A stretch of DNA of 64,000 bases from Saururus chinensis (lineage: Eukaryota; Streptophyta; Magnoliopsida; Piperales; Saururaceae), in contig CP141146.1 in the NCBI GenBank assembly GCA_035235625.1, forward strand, positions 21,198,501 to 21,262,500, written 5' to 3'. The notes beneath the pieces were generated by a model, which ran no database searches, was not told the origin of the DNA, and was given only the letters and a program-made list of their open reading frames with translations. This document shows positions 12,501 to 23,268 of the stretch, piece by piece (position 1 is the stretch's first letter; each line of letters opens with the position of its first letter). Both the position numbers and the translations under genes were made by a program.

Positions 12501-12979
12501 ACTAAAATTCCAACTTGATTCAAATACATATCTAAACTATTAATAACTACAAAATTATTAATAATTAAACTAAAATACTAATATCTATCTTAATCTAAAT
12601 AAACCATAACTAACTTTAAATTAACCTAATCTATACTAGCAAATAAGGTAAAAAGGCATATAAAATAGATATATATTTCATACTTATCAGGGGTCAAAAA
12701 CCCGTTTATGAATTGAATGGGGGTTTTGACCTAGCAAATGACTTGGTTGATGAACCAATCTGGTTTTGGGGGGCCTTAACCCAGTCTGATGAGGCTAATG
12801 GGGTTAGGGTTGACCTATGTGTCTAAGCTCTATTAATGAGCCATTTGATTTGACCGTGTAGTTGCACCTCCCCTTTGGAGGGAGTTGAAAGTGAGCCGGG
12901 CTCACACTGATCTATTGAGGATCATTTAGTGTACACACAGTTAGAGTCACTGACATCATGCTTAGTTGGCGTCTCTCAC
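9515..12979 (+). mobile_element. Family B 5' LTR, piece 1 of 3
   Basis: A TGTAATGTCC start at 9515 matches the TGTAACGTC start of the B LTR at 44499. Later landmarks follow the B LTR at 53041-56330: a GAGGTAGGTT stretch (about 9884), GTAATTACG (about 10055), a GGCC-rich block (10120-10700), AATCAAGATAAAGAC (about 11220) and GATCTATTGAGGATC (about 12910). The LTR is cut at 12979 by the family C insertion and resumes at 21421. A solo family D LTR sits inside it (11255-12689). ORFs here are chance readings of the GC-rich block. Confidence 0.7.
11255..12689 (-). mobile_element. Family D solo LTR (1435 bp, TSD GGGGT)
   Basis: It is bounded by GGGGT at 11250-11254 and 12690-12694. Read on the minus strand it starts TGATAAG and ends GATCA, so it has TG...CA ends. 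A second copy at 50672-52510 aligns along its length and is followed by a polypurine tract, which shows that the unit is an LTR and gives its orientation. With two perfect TSDs and no internal region this is a solo LTR inside the family B LTR. Confidence 0.8.
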
Positions 12980-13380
12980 TTTAAGATCCCTGATCTTAAA
13001 CCGGTTCTTTTTAATTTTTATTTATCGGTTATTGTGTGGTTAAAGCGTTTTCCGATTTATTTGATGGTTTCGAAAATAAATGGTGTTTCTTATGGTTTTA
13101 ATCAAAATCAACTTTACAATTATTAGTTTTAAGTGATTTTGAGTCAAATCTAAATTTTTGGGATTTTTTTGATTTTTCACTAATTTTCTAAAAATTCGGG
13201 TTTACCAGGACCCCCTGTGGGCCCCACTGTCAAAATTTTTGTTTTTTGACCAAATTGACCCAGACATCAACACAAGCCTTTATAAAAATTTTCATAATTT
13301 TCCCAGGTTTAATTAGTGCTCAAATAGCCAAAATACCCATTTTTAGCCCTTTTTTTATTCATACCCCACTAATTACCCAT

Positions 13381-16300
13381 TGTAACGCCCGAGATTTTCA
13401 TATATTTTTCATAAAATTCACGAAAAATGTTTTAATTTTTAAATCGGAGTAAAACTAACGAAATCAAAACCCGTATAAACAGTTTATAATTTAAAACATC
13501 ATACGGTTAAACATCGTCCGACCAAAGCAAATATCCTCAGGCACTACTCGAAAACAAACGTACGACTAAATCACCATGATCATGGATTTTTAAATACAAA
13601 TAACTCCCAGGCGTCCCCGAGTACAAGTCCCATAAACAGTCTACTATCTGATCCAAGCTAAAAGTCCAGAAGGTATAAACATTTAAATCTCATCTCACCC
13701 AATACATCAGATCGTGGCATCAAAAACTCTCGTTGAGTCAAATACACCCGAGTCAAAGGCAAAACGATCCACCGCAGAATTGAGCATACATCTCCAGGAG
13801 CTCTCCAACACAACCTGCAAAAGCCTCCCGAACCACGGGGCTAAAAATAGTAGGGTGAGTATTTTCATACTCAGTAGGAAAATACCCAGTAGGGGAAATC
13901 CCAAAAATGGTGAACTCGATAAGTTCATAAAAACATGCGTCATGCAACACAAACATGAAGCAATCTGCATAATATAATCATAAACATATGCATATAATAA
14001 TGCATAGCACACCAATGAAAGCAAATTTACACAAACACCCTCGATCAGGGTCTTACAACGTACTCGAACCATCGTACGCATACTCAAATCCTTACGTATA
14101 CCTGTATGACCTTATTCGTACAATCTTACACTTACAGTCCTTATCAGAACATATACTTACAATTGTGCTCAGAATCGTACACTTATGGTCTTACTCAAAA
14201 ACTTACTTACATTCTTACTCAAAATCATCATCTTACAATCGTACTCATACTCACACAACCTACACATACTTGTACGACCTTAATCGTACAATCATACGCT
14301 TACACATAAATGTATTCTTACGTCTTCCTTAGGAGCTTACACTTACAATTACTCTGAATCTTACACGTACAACTTACTCAGAATCTGAAGCATACAACAT
14401 ACTCTCACTATCGAACACATACTACCGACGACTGAAGCTCATTACAATTAACAAGCTCCAATGTCGGGAAAGAAGGGAATGCCACAAGGGCGTCACCTTA
14501 ACCTTCGGGGAGCAACTAGACGCCATGGACTTTTCCGAAGGCAAGGCACACCTATGCTCATGGGGCACAGGATCAAACAGGTAAGAGCAGGTCCATGATA
14601 TTGCTTACCTGAGCGCGCAAATGCCCACTCTTTGGGGCCATACATTGCCAACAAGGGCCATACAGTGCCAACTAAGGGCAGAAAACATACAGTGCCACTC
14701 TTGGGCAAGAATCTTACGGTGCCATCTATAGGCAGAAACATACAGAGCCCACGAAGGGCGAAAACTTACAGCGCTCTCAACAGAGCATCAAACGTCTGGG
14801 CTTAATACAGCACACAGACCAAAACAAAGCATACATCGCTCTCAACAGAGCATCAAACGTCTGGTGCTCTATAGAGCACACAGACAAAATCCCGCGGGAT
14901 AACTACCATGGCAAGACACAGAAGTGCTCAGCCGACTCATTATCGGCTAGCTCAAACACGGAATTTAATCCGTCAAACCCTCAGGTCTCAAACTCACAAC
15001 GATATCATTAGCTTTCTTATAATTTAAGTTTGAATTAAGTATATTATGCGGTACAATTATGCTACACAAACTTAGTCCTCGACTGATCAAACTGAAGCTG
15101 AGCCTTATCAAAACCCTAGTTCGTCGGGGCGGCAGACTTCACTTACCCGTCCATATTGTGATCAAGCTCACCGTACATCAAATCCTTACATACTCATACA
15201 GTCTCTGACATCCACCTTACCGTCAAAACATCTTACTTACACCGTCAAACTAAGCTCCTCAAAGCATATCCCCGTTACCCCCTTACTTACACCTCACTGA
15301 TTATGCTTACTTTTCACTTTATAATTTGTACGTTATGCTTGTACAATTATGCATACTCTTGTCATCTAACAAACCCCACCTCAGGCTTCAAGCCTAAGTT
15401 CTCTTACTTACAGAAACCAACCCCTGACTTTGTTCCACGCCAAACCGATCCAATCCGCTCCATTCTTCGTCTGTCATACTTACATTTGTCATCTTCCGTC
15501 ACAAGCTTACCCGTCCCCATCCGACTCCATACCAAAAACCTTACCACTTTTTACCGTCCATCGCCCATCAAACTTACCTTCTCTGTCTTCCGTCGTACGC
15601 TTACACGTCCAAATCCACGTCCAACTTCGTACCAAACCCTTACCACTTCTCACCGTCCATCATACATACCTCTGCCCACATGCACATACACATACATAAC
15701 TTACTCAAAATCGCTAGCCATCACTAGCATGTCCATAATACGCATCCATCGCGTACTAACCTAATCGCTTGCCATCACTAGCTCATACAATTTCCACATC
15801 CATAAAACACACGTACAACTCATACATATCAATCATACGTACAACTCATATGCATGTCATACGTATCTAAACATACCATATAATCATGCTTATATGCACA
15901 TTATGAAATTCCTAGCATGCTACTACTCATTCAAGCATGCTATCATGAAATTACGAGTTCAAAGCTCCCCTACCTCGTAATCATGACGTTTGATGGCGAG
16001 CACACGACGGTGGCGGAGTTGGTGGTCAAAACCATTGCCCAACTGAGAGAGCTGCTGTCCCGAGGGTGTAAGAAACGCCGGAAGCACTCACGGCCAAACA
16101 GGGGTGACACTGATCAACGCGGAAAAATATGTGATCCACGGCGGCACACTACGGGCGGCTGGGAGGAAGGTCGTGCCAACAAGTGGCAGGTGCGACTGAA
16201 GATCTAGGCATACACTAAAATTCGACTGGTGGTTGAACCATACACAATCGATCACAAGACATCGAAATCGGCCGTGGATAGCACCCAACGGCGTCGATTT

Positions 16301-18322
16301 CGTGTTTACTAGGGCCCACATAAGGGCGGAGGGTGTGGGCGTCACTCAAGGATGGAGGAGACTGATGGAGGACTCCGATGTCAACTCCAGATGATGGCAG
16401 AGCCATCTGACGGTCGGGCGGCGCCAAAGCGGCACCAAAACCCTAACCCGCACGCGCGGCTACAAGCACACACGGCCAAAGGGAGGGGGAGAGTGCTAGA
16501 CGGTGTAGGCCCAAAGCTTGGAAGGGCAGTAGGCCATGCTCAAGGGTGTGAGCAACAGAGACAGCCTTTGCCGTTGCCGTGTCGAGGCAGGCCGACTAGA
16601 GGCCAATCGGCGTCCGGCGAGGGTAGAACAGTAAGAGGGCAACACGTGGCGCTCTCTATAGAGCGGTCCAACACATAATCAGCAGAGGGGAACCTGGCCC
16701 ATGCCGAAAGAAGAGGGGCGGTGCCGCACTAAGGCAGCCAACCATCTCTAGGCTGAAACCCGCCACACTAAGTGGTCCAAAGGGTGTTCGGCATCCAACG
16801 ATGCTCGATAGCCCAAAACATGAAAACGGCCAAAAGCATAGAGGGGCCGGGGGAACACAGGGACGAGCAAGGGTTACCAACGGCTCTGGCCGGCTGTGTC
16901 ATGGCTCTAGCGGCCAGGAGGAGCTATCTCCGGCCAGAGTTGACGGTCAAAGTCAACAGCAACACGCCGGACAAACAACACAATGAGGAGCAAAGGCTCG
17001 GTTTTTCCGAGTGAGAGCACCCGAGCAAGGGATGCGGATCGGGCTCCGACAAAGCGGAGGGAACGGATGCTCAACAGGGCCCGAAGGGGTGGCCCACTAG
17101 CATCACTGGGCTGAGGTAGAGTCGGACAAAGGTCCACACGGCCATGTCCGACGTCCGACTGGCAATGGCAGTCACAACGTCCAAAACGGACGTAGCCCAA
17201 AAATAGGGGCTAGGGAGAGCGGAGGCGGAATAGTGCTAAGGTTGGTGAACCTGAGCTGGGACGGCATCGGGGAGGTGGCCTGGCCGTCACCTAGCCATCA
17301 TCAGGCCGAGGTCAGCCAGCGGCCTACCCTCAGCGTTCCTCAGGCTCAACCAGAACCAAGGGGGGCTTCGGGTGGTTCTGACACAAATCAGGGCCGGAAT
17401 GCACCGGTGGAGGAGAGAACGGCGGAGGAGATGGAACCGGGCTAAGTGGGGTGGTCCACCACCTTCTCCGAACTCAGGCAGGGCTGGACGGAGGTCCGGT
17501 CGGCCATGGATGGCCGCCGGCGGCCACTGTTTCACCAAAAATAGTGCATCGGCGGAAAACAGGGCAGAAAGGAATGAGGATAGGACGACGGAACAGAGGC
17601 CCATTGGGCTGAGAGGGGTGGCCTCCCGCGGTCACCGGCCCAGGGCGGAGCCGTGGCCGGCCGGCCGGCCCTTGGCGGCCCACGGCGGCGGCTCAAAACG
17701 GATCACAGTGAGAGAGGGAGAGAGACTGCTTACCGGGGAAAACGGAACTCACGGGGCTAGCAGAGCAGGCTGGAGGCCGAGCTTGCCGTCGCCGGCCTGT
17801 GGCAGGCCGGATAGAGTCTGGGCGGAGCTCACCGGCCACCGCCGGCGCCACCAAATCACAAAACAGAGACTGGCGGAAATGGGGAAAACAGGGAAGAGGC
17901 GCGGGGGGGACGGCGGAGCGGCCGTGGGGCCGGGACGACAGCCCCCCTGCCGTCGCACGGCCGGGGCGGAGCCAGTGGTGGCGGCCCACCGGCGGCCGGC
18001 GGCGGCTGGGACAGAGAGAAGCCGGGGGGGGGGGGGTCATCCACTGTTCACTCCAGAAACCTCTAGTTCGGGCTCGGCCGAGCCCGAGCCCGTGTTTCTT
18101 TTATTTTATATTTTTTTTTCCTTCCTTCCTTTCTTCTGCAATCCGATCTTCAACGATTTTTTGCGCCAGAAGCGCGCGTCAAGGCGCGTGGCCCATGACT
18201 GACCCGAGACCCGGCTCTACGGTTACGAATACCGAGGCCACATACGCCGAAGCATTATATTTTTCTGCCGAAAAAATAGCAGAAAAATCACAGAAAATCG
18301 TAGAAAATTCCGGGACATTACA
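13381..18322 (-). mobile_element. Family A solo LTR, reverse (4942 bp, TSD CCCAT)
   Basis: Flanked by CCCAT at 13376-13380 and 18323-18327. Its ends are TGTAACG (left) and CATTACA (right). It is the reverse complement of the 23269-28173 copy along its whole length, with no PBS, PPT or polyprotein. Both TSDs are intact, so the internal region and the second LTR were probably lost by LTR-LTR recombination after insertion into the family C element. Long GC-rich ORFs inside (such as 17372-18202) lie antisense to the LTR and are not supported as genes. Confidence 0.93.
14040..14420 (-). repeat. GTAAG/TACGA-rich array of family A (reverse copy)
   Basis: Reverse complement of the arrays at 598-880 and 27120-27500. 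On the plus strand it reads as repeated CTTAC, ACTTACA and TCGTAC. Confidence 0.8.
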
Positions 18323-20079
18323 CCCATACACACCCCAAACCCTACTATAAATAGAATGACCTGAGCCATTTCCGTTTTGGGAATAGGCTAAGAGAGGGAG
18401 GTTAGGCCTAATTCCCCAATTAGGCCCGGATTAGAAGGAGTTTAAGGCATGTTTCCTCTAATTAAGCCTAAAAACCTAAATTTTCTCCTAATCCGTTCTA
18501 GATCCATCATTTCCCCTTTGTTTTGATTCATTTTTAAACATCAAAACTACTGATTTGCATCTTTACTTCAAACCCTAGATCTAAAAATCCGTTTTTTATG
18601 TCTAACAAGCCCTAGATCTAAGTTTTTCATCAGGGTTTTCTATGTTAAATCGGTTTTAATATTGTTTAATTTAAACTCTATGTCTTTGTAAGGTTTTCAA
18701 GAAGGGTGACCATCAAATCCAAGCCTAATCAAGGGATAAGGTATTGGACTTTCGAAATTTCAGTCTTCCTATGGTAAAACTCTTGATTTTGTGGTTTATT
18801 TGGAGTGGATTTACTTGATTTTGTGCTTTAATGGCAAGATTAGTAAATGATAATCTTTCATCCCGATTTCATAGGGTTTTATCTTGTTATGATGTAGATT
18901 AGCTTTCTGGAAGGTATGGTGGAGTTTTAATGGCATTTGGGTTGTTAGATGGAGAGTTTAAGTTTCATCAATGGAGTTTTGGTTTGAAATTTTGAAATGA
19001 AGAAGATGTCCAAAACTGCTTTGTTGGCATTAGAATGGCTCTACAGGGCGTTCGAACAACAACACTACAATTTTGGCATTTTTCCTGTTTAGCCGATCGA
19101 ACGGCCCTGCAGGGGTTCGAACGGCTACACTGCAGAATTTGACAATTTTATGTATGATGCTTATTTCGACATATCTACTTCAAAATATCATTTTTACGTT
19201 TATGTGGAGTGTTTTGAACTATAGTAAGCTACTGGAAGGGTATACCATTGATGTTTAGAAGTTGTGGTATATATTTAAAGTTATGTGAAATGGCTTGTAG
19301 TTGGATATCATTGTTGGAATTGCTATCTTGAAGTTATGAGTAGTGGATTCTCTATGGTTAAACATATTTGCAGTAGAGCTACAACATACTAATGGACTGA
19401 TATGTCATGATAAGATGTGGTTAAATGATGTGTGAATGTTAGTGTTATGTCTTGACTCAAGTATGAAGTGAATGATCTTATATATGTTTAGCTTGTGGTT
19501 AGGCTTTGACTTGAGATATAATTTTAATGGTTCTTCTCCTATGATTTCCGCTGGAATTCATGTTTAGATGTTAATGCACATGTGTAGTGTGATGGTGAGT
19601 CAATTCCAAGCATGTTGATATATATTGAGTGAAATGCTTCTACTATGTACACACACACATGTGGGGTTTAATGATGATGATGAGGTTTGCTATTATGATT
19701 ATGAATGATGCATGAAGGGTTGATGAGAGCACTTAACATGAATTAGGATTCATGTATGCCTTACCCACGTATGTACCATGTTGCATGCATCATGAAAATG
19801 GATTTCTAATTGAGGCTTTATCGAGATTAATCGAATTTAATCGATTGGATGCAATGTGGTAAAATTGCATGCCGAATTAATCGGTCGTGGCTTAATCGAA
19901 ACTTGATTGGTCCGAAAGGACATGTTTTGATTTGAGTTCCTTTGTGGAACATGTGCACTCCCCGGGTTGAGTCGAGTCAAAATGAGATTATATGAGGACG
20001 AGTCGTATACTTGTTGCAGTTGAGATTTATTTATTGAGAATAGTCACATCTAGACACTGAGCACCCATAATGGTATGCC
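18323..20079 (+). other. Family C LTR body with TATA-like motif
   Basis: A CTATAAATAG motif lies near 18344-18353, followed by a leader-like T-rich stretch. Near 19090-19130 there is a CGAACGGCCCTGCAG / TTCGAACGGCTACACTG stretch that also occurs in the family D LTR at 12240-12275. No coding sequence is seen. Confidence 0.5.
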
Positions 20080-20390
20080 TTCGTGCACCGGCTACCACGT
20101 GTTCTAGGTTCCCTATGCGAGAATTTGAACTCTCCCCACCGCAGAGATGTCCTTAGCGAACACCCTGCTCTAGGTTCCCTACGCGAAATTTGGACGTTCT
20201 TGGTCAGAACTGTCCTTAGCGAGCAGACCTGCTCTAGGTTCCCTTTGGGGAATTTGGATTTCCCGTGTGGATTATCCTTGGCGAGCAGAGGGGCTGACTA
20301 CCCCTACATCTTGGTTTCTCTTATGGAATTCAGATTGTGTCCTGAGCGGGCAATGCCCCAGGTTTCCAGTTAGGAAATTTGGACCACATC
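20080..20390 (+). repeat. Degenerate tandem array of about 65 bp (family C)
   Basis: About four to five units each hold a CTAGGTTCCC-like motif, then a GAA(T)TT(T)GGA motif and a TCCTTAGCGAGCA-like motif. The copies near 20103, 20169 and 20233 are the clearest and the last ones are strongly degenerate. Confidence 0.7.
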
Positions 20391-20456
20391 CAACCTTGCA
20401 GCAATGATTGTGTTTACTCCTTGTTGGAGGCATTCTCTATTTATGTTGATGCATGA

Positions 20457-20770
20457 TCTAAAATGTATGTTATAGATGCATCTTATGCAGGTTTATATGA
20501 TTGTGAAACATGTAATTGGACACGTTTGTCGTGCAGCATCGATGAGATATGTTACGAATGCCTGATTTGGAGATTGGGATTGAGACACTATATGTAGGGT
20601 TGCATAATTTGAAATGTATGTTAGAGATACATCTTATGCAGGTTTATATGATGTTGATGCATGATCTGAAATGTATGTTAGAGATACATCTCATGCAGGT
20701 TTATATGATGTTGACGCATGATCTGAAATGTATGTTAGAGATGCATCTCATGCAGGTTTATATGATGTGA
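20457..20770 (+). repeat. 57-bp tandem array (family C)
   Basis: Units begin at 20609, 20666 and 20723, exactly 57 bp apart, each with TGAAATGTATGTTAGAGAT; a separate partial copy begins near 20457. Because 57 is divisible by three, one frame stays open and gives a 19-residue repeated peptide (LKCMLEIHLMQVYMMLTHD-like). This is probably a consequence of the period, not a gene. Confidence 0.85.
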
Positions 20771-21420
20771 ATGGCACTATGTGAATTATACACTATGATG
20801 CAAGTTTAGGTGATGTGTATGTGTGATTAGAAAATGTGCATCATGTCAAACATTGATCTGAAATTGTTATACTACTATGCCGTCATGTTTCTAATAATTA
20901 TAGTTATATCAAAAACCATTGCTGAGTTTGTTAAACTCACCCCTCTTTCTTGTGCTTTTGCTTTGGGGCTGCGTGGCGTGACACGCAGATGGACAGGATC
21001 TCCTCTATGAGGAAAGGTCGGAGACGACTTGGGAGTGATCGTGGAGACCCCTTATTTAACTTGTTTCCTTGTTTATGCTTTTATGATTAGAACCTTTGTG
21101 TGTGGTTCTTATTGTGGTTTGTGCTACATTTTTATGTAGGATTTGTTGGAGACTTATTTTGGAGCCTAGAGTAGGCTATGAATTAATGTAGTATGTGGGT
21201 TTGAGATTTTTGTTTATCTTAGAGTTAAAGTAATTATTTCATTTATACTTATTTACTCTTGCTCAAAGTGGTGAGTATACTCCGTAATTTTGTTAGATCG
21301 CCTGTGATTAGGGCATAAGTCTTCTGCTAAACTGTCTTTCAATTTTTCTTGTCGCCCCCGTGCGCTTGACCGGCCCCTGAACCAGGTTCGGCTCGGGTCG
21401 GGCAGTACCGGGGCGTGACA

Positions 21421-21883
21421 CTCACCACTTCTGTTCAAGTGCAGTTGTAGGCCATGCCCTTCCACTCCGGTCAGGTCCTTAGGGGCTAGGTTTGGAGATG
21501 GCACTTCCTGGTGGATTCCAAGGTTTCGTCATGAATTATCCTTGGCGGGTGGTCTACGGTGAGTATATCATTTGTCACTTAGGTTGACATCTAATGTGTC
21601 TATTTGTATATGAAGTTAGGCAGATTATTAGTTTTCCTAAGAGGGGGAAACTGATGGGGAATTATAATAAGAATTGATTTGATAATTGGTTTAAGTGGAA
21701 ACCTAATAGACTTGAATAAAATGTTATAACATTTTGCATTCATATTATTCAGCTTTCCTACTGTGTATTAGTATACTCAACGACGTGGTTTTGAAGGATC
21801 TTCTGGTGAGGATTAGTGGGATCAGGACCGGACTATCAAATTGAGGACGACTTAGCTCTAGTAGGATTTAGTTCCATTATTTC
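21421..21883 (+). mobile_element. Family B 5' LTR, piece 2 of 3
   Basis: Follows the B LTR at 55395-55600 (CCATGCCCTTCCACTCCGG, GGTCCTT, ACTTCCTGGTGGATT and ATCATTTGTCACTTAGG landmarks). It is bounded on the left by the family C insertion and on the right by the outer family A solo LTR. Confidence 0.8.
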
Positions 21884-23268
21884 TGTAATGCCCCTGATTT
21901 TTCTACGATTTTCTTGTTATTTTTCTAGTCATTTTCGGCAAGAAAATGTGATGCTTCGGCGTATTTGGCCTCTGTATTCGTACCCATAGAGTCGGGTGTC
22001 GGGTTCATCGTAGGCCACGGGCCTAAATGCGCGTTTACGGCGCAAAAAATCATTAACGAAGGTATTGCAGAGAGAGATAAGTGGCAGGAAAAAAAAAACA
22101 AAGAAAGTAAGAAACGGGCTCGGGCTTAGCCGAGCCCGATCCAGACATTTCTAGAGAAGGGAATAGTGCGACCACCCCCCCTCTCTCCAGTGATTCCCTA
22201 TCCCAGATGCCGCCGGCCGCCGGTGGGCCGCAGCGCCACCGTGACCGACTTCGCCCCATTCTGGCGATGACAGGGGTGCCACCGTCCCGGCCCCCAATGG
22301 CCGCGCCGCCCTTCTCCCCGGTTAGACCCCTCTCTCTGTTTTGAGTTTCGATCACCGCCACCGCTGGCCGGCATGGGCCGGCCAAGCACCGTGGGCTCCA
22401 CCCCGGCCTGGCGACGGCCAGGGACGGCCATACCCGGCCTAGCGCCACCTGGTTCGGCCTCCCCGCTCATTTTTGTCTGCCCCTTTTCCCGGTTTGCGTC
22501 TCCTCTGTATTGTGTTCTGTGGCCGCCACCATGGGTCGATAGTGACCGGCCGGCCAGGGCTCCGCCTTGGGCCGACGATAGCGGGAGGCCACCCCTCCCG
22601 ACCCCAGTGGGCCTCCTTCGCCGCACCACTCCATTTTTCCCCCTGGCAGTGGTGGTTTTGCCCTGTTTTTCCACCCCCTTCCATTGAGCTCGCCGGCCGG
22701 CTTCGGCCCCCGTTGGACGCCCCGGCCGGACTCGGTCCGAACCATCTTGGTCTGGCGAAGGTGGTGAACCACCCCTCCCTGCCCGGTTCCGCCTCCGCCC
22801 TCCCTCTTTCCTCCGGCCAGACCCAATCTTCTCCCCTGTGTCTGTCTGTGACGGACTTTGGGGTTGTGCCAGCGAGAGCAAGCCTTTGGCTCACCTCTTG
22901 CCGACCAGCCTTGGCCTGATGATAGTAGGACCACCCCCTGACAGCTCTGCCGCCCCATGGCCGCTCCGCCCTTATTGGTTTCCCCCGCCTAGTCCCTCAT
23001 CTCCCCTGTTTTTGGCCATGTTTGAGTTCACTGGCTACCCCGATAGTTGGACGCCAGACTTGACTCACCACACATTTGTTCGGCTTCTCTCCAGCCTGGC
23101 AACGACGGTGGATGTTCTGCCCAGCCTAGTTTAGCCCTCGTTCCATCCGTTCCATTGGAACGAGATTCGTCGCTCATTGATTGTTGTGCTCGTCCACAAA
23201 AAGTGAGCCTTTGCTCCTCACTGTGCCATCTGTCCGGCATGTTGCCGTTGACTTTGGCCGTCACCTCT

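Larger units (their letters stand above)
12980..21420 (+). mobile_element. Family C LTR-like insertion (about 3.5 kb without its nested element, TSD CTCAC)
   Basis: CTCAC occurs at 12975-12979 and again at 21421-21425, and family B sequence continues across the gap. The right end is GGGGCGTGACA, a typical plant LTR 3' end. The left end is TTTAAGATCC and lacks the expected TG, so it may be mutated. No polyprotein is present, and a TATA-like CTATAAATAG (about 18344-18353) suggests that this is a solo LTR read on the plus strand. It carries two tandem arrays near 20080-20770 and contains a reverse solo family A LTR (13381-18322). Confidence 0.65.

Noticed and set aside
12980..13380. Canonical TG start for the family C element
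   Set aside because: The base after the left TSD is T and the sequence is TTTAAG. No TG terminus could be placed consistent with the CTCAC duplication.
15303..15764. 153-codon Ser/Thr/Pro/Tyr-rich ORF, with relatives at 25787-26287, 29443-29739 and 40252-40839
   Set aside because: It comes from the repeated part of the family A LTR and recurs with changed frame ends. It has no fold or start context.
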